DNA from: a virus
Virus record (IMG/VR): IMGVR_UViG_3300044610_000003
Span: 1-20,107 of that record
DNA: 20,107 nt
Reading direction: 5' to 3' (one strand)
Numbering within the stretch: the stretch's first letter is position 1; each line of letters starts with the position of its first letter. The translations under genes were made by a program, and so were the position numbers. Positions 17,301 to 20,107 of this stretch are shown here, one piece after another. The notes below the pieces were generated by a model, which was given only the letters and a program-made list of their open reading frames with translations, did not search any database and had not been told where the DNA came from.

Positions 17301-18398
17301 GCGACAGCATCAATCATTGATGCCGAAACTGCCACGACCACCACGATCAATTGGACGACGGCGAGTATCGTCGCTGCGGGATATGCGGGAGTCACTGGAC
17401 CAACAGGAGTCACTGGGCCAACAGGCACGGGTACAAATGGCGCATCCTCTCGCATCTGTTTTGCGCGGGTGCCCAACAACCCGGCTCCGGTATCGGGCAA
17501 TATCACCACATCAGGTTCAGCGTCATTCCCTTCGAGCGCACAGTCTCTGTCCACTTGGGGCTTCTCGGCTACTTGGGGCGCGTCTGACCCCAACCCGTCT
17601 AGCACTGATTCGCTGTATCAAAGCGATGGCATCTATGACCCCAACACCGGAAACACGGTGTGGACGACGCCTTACATCTCAAGCCTGAAGGTCGGCACGC
17701 TGTCGGCCATTACGGTCAACACGGGTGCGCTAACGGTTCAAGACATCCTGACACTAAACACCCTTGGCAAGATCAGAGGTGGACAGACAGACTACAACGC
17801 CGGGACAGGTTTTTTCCTTGGCTACAGCGGTGCAGCTTATAAATTCTCAATTGGTTCGTCTACTCAATCTTTGTTGTGGGATGGTACAAGCCTAACAATC
17901 AATGGCAATATTGTTTCTAGCGGAAAAGCAGAATTTGTTGGTAACAATGGCGATTTGCTTGGCACGGCTGTCAAGGCTAATCAGACTGGCGCGGCTGATG
18001 TTGGCGTTGCCGGGTATGCAGGCAGTTCAACTCTTGGGCGCGGCATCAGTGGGTTTGCAAGCGCATCTAGCACAGTTGGCGTGGTTGGTTCAATTAGTTC
18101 ATCTGCGGCGCGTGCGGCCATCTTGGCAAACTGCACAGGCACGGCCACTACGGCGCTAGAAATTGCAGGCGGCAAGATGGTGATTGACAACTCTACATTG
18201 GTTGTCAATCTCAATGCTGATCTACTGGACGGCAAAAATGCTTCGGCTTTTGTTGAGATCGCAAGTGGCGTTACAAATGGTCAGTACATCTACTTTGTAA
18301 ATAACAACACTGCGCCAACTGATCCAAACAATCGAGCTGCTTGGATTCGCTTATCAACAAATGACGGTGGTTACGTCTACTTCCCCGGCTATCTGTGA
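14376..18398 (+). CDS. J-like tail tip protein with collagen segments
   Basis: 1340-residue host-contact protein. Residues 4-40 are hydrophobic ([18 protein letters not shown]), then a tip-attachment core runs to about 488, with a phage-tail type domain from about residue 234 including [17 protein letters not shown] and [11 protein letters not shown]-like sequence. Residues about 527-612 form an Ig/fibronectin-like beta domain. A 25-triplet collagen segment, nearly all GPT plus GxQ/T (residues 750-824), is followed by two related beta repeats (about 824-910 and 923-1004) with short collagen links at 911-922 and 1005-1018. The C-terminal fibre part carries [13 protein letters not shown] (residues 1280-1292), a motif common in tail fibres. 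AAGGAA lies before the ATG. Probably the receptor-binding protein. Confidence 0.88.
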   Translation: MPGSIILAQIGITAASIGATAYAATVFAINFAVSYTVTRVFGAKPPRQQDNGVRQQIPPSADNSIPVVYGDAWMGGTFVDAVLTTDNQAMYYVLAISNISPNGQFTFDTTQFYYGDRLITFAPGTNQVASLTDGAGNVDTKINGYLYINLYTSTASGTITTVLGTAPNVAMGGVDIPAALRWPASGRQMNGLAFAIVYLKYSTDAGSTGLQPLTFRVKHALNGTGVAKPGSVLKDYLTNTVYGGAVPLANVNTTACDDLDTYSDQTITYTPSGGGSATQARYRINGVIDTGETVLNNIENVLIACDSWIGYQAESGQWAPIINKAESTGFAFDDTNIIGDIRVSATDITSSINQVELSFPWKDNKDKPGYVFLDLAALNPSLLYPNEPMNKYTATLSMVNDSVQAQYLGNRMLEQAREDLIVSFNTAYTGIQVNAGDVVSVTNAAYGWTNKLFRVIKVNEASLPDGNLGARFELSEYNASVYDDMPITAFAPAPNSDLQSGYYFPALAAPTFSDQQPALSPPTFSVTCQLPSTVRVTSVTLYYTKSATPSITDWDVWSVQTPINEAVFPAGSAIKFSNVIVGSGTYYFAFAISNEIATSQKSTTSASFSWAPIVSSLIATSWSPVVIQVPRTGGVPSFTNINPQLYLTFGGVQVNFVTSQTDTDPAFVNNTWRIGNSSTTGNGDITTTGGLVMGAITDGGTYARWGDPTAMTSSPALLSVPARYKDNTGIVYQTAFNSLQFIFLDAGIVGPTGPTGNLGPTGSQGPTGITGPTGNQGPTGTQGPTGITGPTGTQGPTGTQGPTGTTGPTGITGPTGNTGATGNQYAIAYLYQWSPTQPGNPSGTSTYVWATGVNTSYTGGNGWGVSLPSNPGTPGIYLWIAAKEVADVGGTVSTTVNWTSGFNVIAQSANGVNGPTGAPGSKTARPVVYQWAVTLPAGPTGTSTYTWSTGTFTPNPAGWSSTITASPSAGFTLWSATASIIDAETATTTTINWTTASIVAAGYAGVTGPTGVTGPTGTGTNGASSRICFARVPNNPAPVSGNITTSGSASFPSSAQSLSTWGFSATWGASDPNPSSTDSLYQSDGIYDPNTGNTVWTTPYISSLKVGTLSAITVNTGALTVQDILTLNTLGKIRGGQTDYNAGTGFFLGYSGAAYKFSIGSSTQSLLWDGTSLTINGNIVSSGKAEFVGNNGDLLGTAVKANQTGAADVGVAGYAGSSTLGRGISGFASASSTVGVVGSISSSAARAAILANCTGTATTALEIAGGKMVIDNSTLVVNLNADLLDGKNASAFVEIASGVTNGQYIYFVNNNTAPTDPNNRAAWIRLSTNDGGYVYFPGYL
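16623..16847 (+). repeat. Collagen-like Gly-X-Y run in the tip protein
   Basis: Twenty-five uninterrupted Gly-X-Y triplets, over half of them GPT, alternating with triplets such as GIT, GTQ, GNQ and GTT. At the DNA level this is a 9- to 18-base-period repeat with recurring blocks such as CAAGGCCCAAC. It should form a trimeric collagen-like rod that spaces the core of the tip from the distal domains. Confidence 0.9.
16845..17387 (+). repeat. Two diverged domain repeats in the tip protein
   Basis: Two related segments of about 85 residues lie head to tail. The first reads [25 protein letters not shown], and the second [24 protein letters not shown]. Each then has a Trp-containing [13 protein letters not shown] or SPSAGFTLW strand and a '[16 protein letters not shown]' end. 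A short collagen link [10 protein letters not shown] separates them. This looks like an internal duplication of a small beta domain. Confidence 0.8.
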
Positions 18399-18405
18399 GG
18401 TACAA

Positions 18406-18714
18406 ATGCGAGAAATTACCATTAACGGTCAAACGATCAATCAAGAAATTCAATCGTATGACCACAACCTTGGCAATTTTGTTCGGGTTGTGATTGGGGT
18501 CGGAAAAGTTGTAGTCGGCAAGTTTGAATTTGATGTGCCGCAGCAATTTCAGACAACAATCATTGTTGATACGCCGTCTAGGGTTAATCCTATGACGGGC
18601 GAGGTGCTAAGAGAAGCAGTGACTGACTACACTGATCTGCTTGCTATGGGCGATGGAGAGGTGAAGGTCAATAATCTTTGGACGATTGTTGACCGCATCA
18701 ATGCTCGGCCTTAA
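18406..18714 (+). CDS. Small unknown protein after the tip gene
   Basis: 102-residue protein. GAGG at 18397-18400 gives a close ribosome-binding site for the ATG at 18406; an in-frame start at 18361 inside the tip gene is less likely. The sequence is mixed and mostly beta, e.g. NLGNFVRVVIGVGKVVVGKFEFDVPQQ (about residues 21-47) and a late DLLAMGDGEVKVNNLWTIVDRIN. No signal peptide or known domain. Position between tip and fibre genes suggests a fibre accessory or assembly role, which is inference. Confidence 0.7.
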   Translation: MREITINGQTINQEIQSYDHNLGNFVRVVIGVGKVVVGKFEFDVPQQFQTTIIVDTPSRVNPMTGEVLREAVTDYTDLLAMGDGEVKVNNLWTIVDRINARP

Positions 18715-18842
18715 AATTTGGCAAGATAAGACACCATCCGTAGCCCCGCAAGAGTGTGGGGAGCGTCACTACCCGGTTAGGGGAAACAGGATGTCAAGCA
18801 ATCAGGGCTTCCTGTGCTTTGCAAGAAAGGCAGGGTAAAGCC
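18715..18842 (+). other. Structured non-coding leader with a 15-codon mini-ORF
   Basis: This gap is much longer than the gaps between neighbouring genes. It contains a six-pair hairpin, CCCCGC (18744-18749) with GTGGGG (18756-18761), and a second imperfect hairpin formed by 18811-18834 (CCTGT...GGCAGG). The mini-ORF at 18791-18838 begins with ATG eight bases after an AGGGG run and encodes MSSNQGFLCFARKAG followed by TAA. I matched it to no known riboswitch by eye. It may be a regulatory leader, a leader peptide, or a short inserted structured RNA. Confidence 0.5.
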
Positions 18843-19331
18843 ATAGCGATCTTCAACAAGAATACGCTTGCCCAAGTCAGCGGGTTCGACAACCCCATTC
18901 TTGCCGGTGAACTGGTTTGGAACCAAAAGACCTATTGGAATCTTTCGTTCACCAATTGCGCTACCGGCCTGCCGATCCCTCTGACCGGCGCAACGCTTGA
19001 CGCTCAGATCGTCCGGCGACAAGTCAGCAACATTGTAGACACCCGCAACGGTCTGACATTCGACATTGCGGATTACACGCCGACTCCCACGCCGGTCAAC
19101 CTCACGATAAGCAACCGCAATGACGCAGCAGGCACGTTCACGCTTGTCATTGACGATTCCACTTGGTCGCTGATCAACAGCGATCCTCAGCTAGAAATCA
19201 ACGCTCAGGATTGCGTGGGTTTCTCAGGCCGCATCAAGGTTTCCTTCCCCGCTAGTGGCAGCACGCCGCAGGATGATGCAATCATCTTCCTGCTGTTCCT
19301 TGTTCGCTCCGACGGGGTGGTGGTGGTATGA
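18843..19331 (+). CDS. Fibre-associated protein with uncertain start
   Basis: About 162-163 residues if it starts at 18843, where the codon is ATA: the reading begins [26 protein letters not shown]. The sequence strongly suggests an intended start MAIFNK at this point, and AGGG at 18832-18835 lies seven bases upstream. Alternatives are TTG 18819 or GTG 18756 in the same frame, with weaker context and an N-terminus that does not look protein-like. The body is beta-rich, e.g. [21 protein letters not shown] and [20 protein letters not shown], and ends GVVVV. It overlaps the collagen fibre gene by ATGA. Function unknown; probably a fibre or baseplate partner. Confidence 0.75.
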   Translation: MAIFNKNTLAQVSGFDNPILAGELVWNQKTYWNLSFTNCATGLPIPLTGATLDAQIVRRQVSNIVDTRNGLTFDIADYTPTPTPVNLTISNRNDAAGTFTLVIDDSTWSLINSDPQLEINAQDCVGFSGRIKVSFPASGSTPQDDAIIFLLFLVRSDGVVVV

Positions 19332-20107
19332 GCAACATCAAGGTTGTTGTCCAAGACGGTAACAACGTCAATCTTCAGGTCACTCCCACGCCTGATGTAA
19401 GCGTCAGGCTTGACCGCAGCGTTTCCGGAGCTACGGGACCGACCGGGCCTTCGGGTACTACCGGACCCACCGGGCCTGCCGGAACTGCCGGACCCACGGG
19501 TGCCACGGGTGCCCCCGGTCCTGCGGGTGGGCCTACTGGTCCCACGGGCGCTACGGGCAGCACAGGCTTGACCGGCCCGACTGGCGATGCAGGTCCAACC
19601 GGTCCGACGGGCAGCGCAGGCGCGACAGGCCCAACCGGCGATATGGGGCCAACCGGCGCGACAGGCCCAACCGGTGCACAAGGCGGGCAAGGAACAATCG
19701 GCCCGACCGGCCCGCAGGGTGTTCAGGGCGTCCAAGGCATTCAAGGCGATCATGGGCCTACCGGACCGCAAGGCCCGACCGGACCACAAGGGGTGGCAGG
19801 CCCGACCGGCGCGATTGGCCCTACCGGAGATATTGGACCTACTGGACCGACTGGTACACAGGGCGCTCAAGGCAATATCGGCCCGACCGGACCGCAAGGA
19901 AACCAAGGCATTCAAGGTGACCACGGCCCAACAGGACCACAGGGCGTTACAGGCCCGACCGGAGCGCAGGGAAACGTAGGCGCAACCGGCCCAACTGGCG
20001 CTCAAGGGGACACTGGACCTACGGGACCGCAGGGCGTACAAGGTATTCAGGGTGACCAAGGCGTACCCGGACCGACCGGCCCGATTGGGCCTACAGGTTC
20101 TCAAGGC
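19328..20107 (+). CDS. Collagen-like tail fibre protein (partial)
   Basis: Open to the window edge: 260 codons are visible with no stop. Residues 1-33 ([18 protein letters not shown]...) are a non-collagen N-terminal part, probably the attachment domain. From residue 34 onward the sequence is almost unbroken Gly-X-Y, rich in GPT, GPQ, GAT and GIQGDH/GIQGDQ. A single extra glycine near residue 67 (GPAGGPTG) breaks the phase. Such repeats form trimeric rods that extend receptor-binding tips; the C-terminus that would define the tip is outside the window. Confidence 0.85.
   Translation, partial: MSNIKVVVQDGNNVNLQVTPTPDVSVRLDRSVSGATGPTGPSGTTGPTGPAGTAGPTGATGAPGPAGGPTGPTGATGSTGLTGPTGDAGPTGPTGSAGATGPTGDMGPTGATGPTGAQGGQGTIGPTGPQGVQGVQGIQGDHGPTGPQGPTGPQGVAGPTGAIGPTGDIGPTGPTGTQGAQGNIGPTGPQGNQGIQGDHGPTGPQGVTGPTGAQGNVGATGPTGAQGDTGPTGPQGVQGIQGDQGVPGPTGPIGPTGSQG
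19427..20107 (+). repeat. Long collagen-like Gly-X-Y repeat
   Basis: A run of over 200 Gly-X-Y triplets in-frame with the fibre gene, continuing past the window. It is more complex than the repeat in the tip gene: it alternates GPT blocks with GxQ, GAT and GDx triplets. It shares DNA blocks such as GGCCCAACCGG with the tip-gene repeat, giving patches of homology about 2.6 kb apart. Confidence 0.9.

Noticed and set aside
18361-18405. Longer start for the small protein after the tip gene
   Set aside because: It would lie inside the tip gene's last codons and lacks a ribosome-binding site; the ATG at 18406 has GAGG five bases before it.
18743-18838. tRNA, hammerhead ribozyme or known riboswitch in the leader
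   Set aside because: No cloverleaf, TTCRANYC arm, CUGAUGA core, or familiar riboswitch signature could be made out. Only simple hairpins are supported.
19205-20104. 299-codon antisense ORF across the collagen fibre gene
   Set aside because: Low-complexity shadow of the Gly-X-Y repeat; the plus frame starting at 19328 explains the region.
18406-20107. Diversity-generating retroelement linked to the fibre genes
   Set aside because: No reverse transcriptase, template repeat or adenine-variable repeat is seen. The collagen repeats do not show the expected template/variable pattern.

Overview
This window is the structural (head-tail) half of a tailed phage or prophage genome. All convincing genes lie on the + strand, are tightly packed, and often share ATGA, TTGA or TAAATG junctions. 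No integrase, repressor, lysis, replication or host gene is visible, so a free phage and a prophage cannot be told apart. HK97-type head genes, a lambda-type tail module (G/GT frameshift chaperone, H-like tape measure, J-like tip protein) and moderate GC point to a siphovirus of a Gram-negative, probably proteobacterial, host. The host is an inference; no host gene is present.

Layout: (1) 71-2111, P27-like small and Terminase_1-type large terminase subunits. (2) 2136-3536, HK97-type portal, followed by a doubtful small ORF. (3) 3679-4473, U35-type prohead protease, then two tandem HK97-fold capsid genes: a long one with a delta (scaffold) domain (4476-5819) and a shorter paralogue without one (about 5913-6941). 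A strong UUCG-capped terminator separates them. (4) 6951-8400, connector, head-closure and tail-terminator genes. (5) 8440-10612, major tail protein, a small unknown protein, an HK97 gp10-like protein, and a tail-assembly chaperone pair joined by a -1 frameshift signal. (6) 10605-14373, tape measure, two tail-tip proteins, and a GNAT acetyltransferase where lambda carries K and I. (7) 14376-20107, a 1340-residue J-like tip/fibre protein with collagen segments, a small unknown protein, a structured leader with an unclear start, a fibre-associated protein, and a collagen-like fibre gene cut by the window edge.

The genes work in assembly order. Terminase packages DNA through the portal; the protease matures a shell built from one or possibly two capsid paralogues; connector and closure proteins join the head to the tail. 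The tail is built around the tape measure with the G/GT chaperones. Tip and fibre proteins contact the host. The most notable points are the tandem capsid paralogues with a terminator between them, the complete -1 frameshift cassette, the acetyltransferase in the tail-tip operon, and the collagen-rich receptor region with an unusual non-coding leader.
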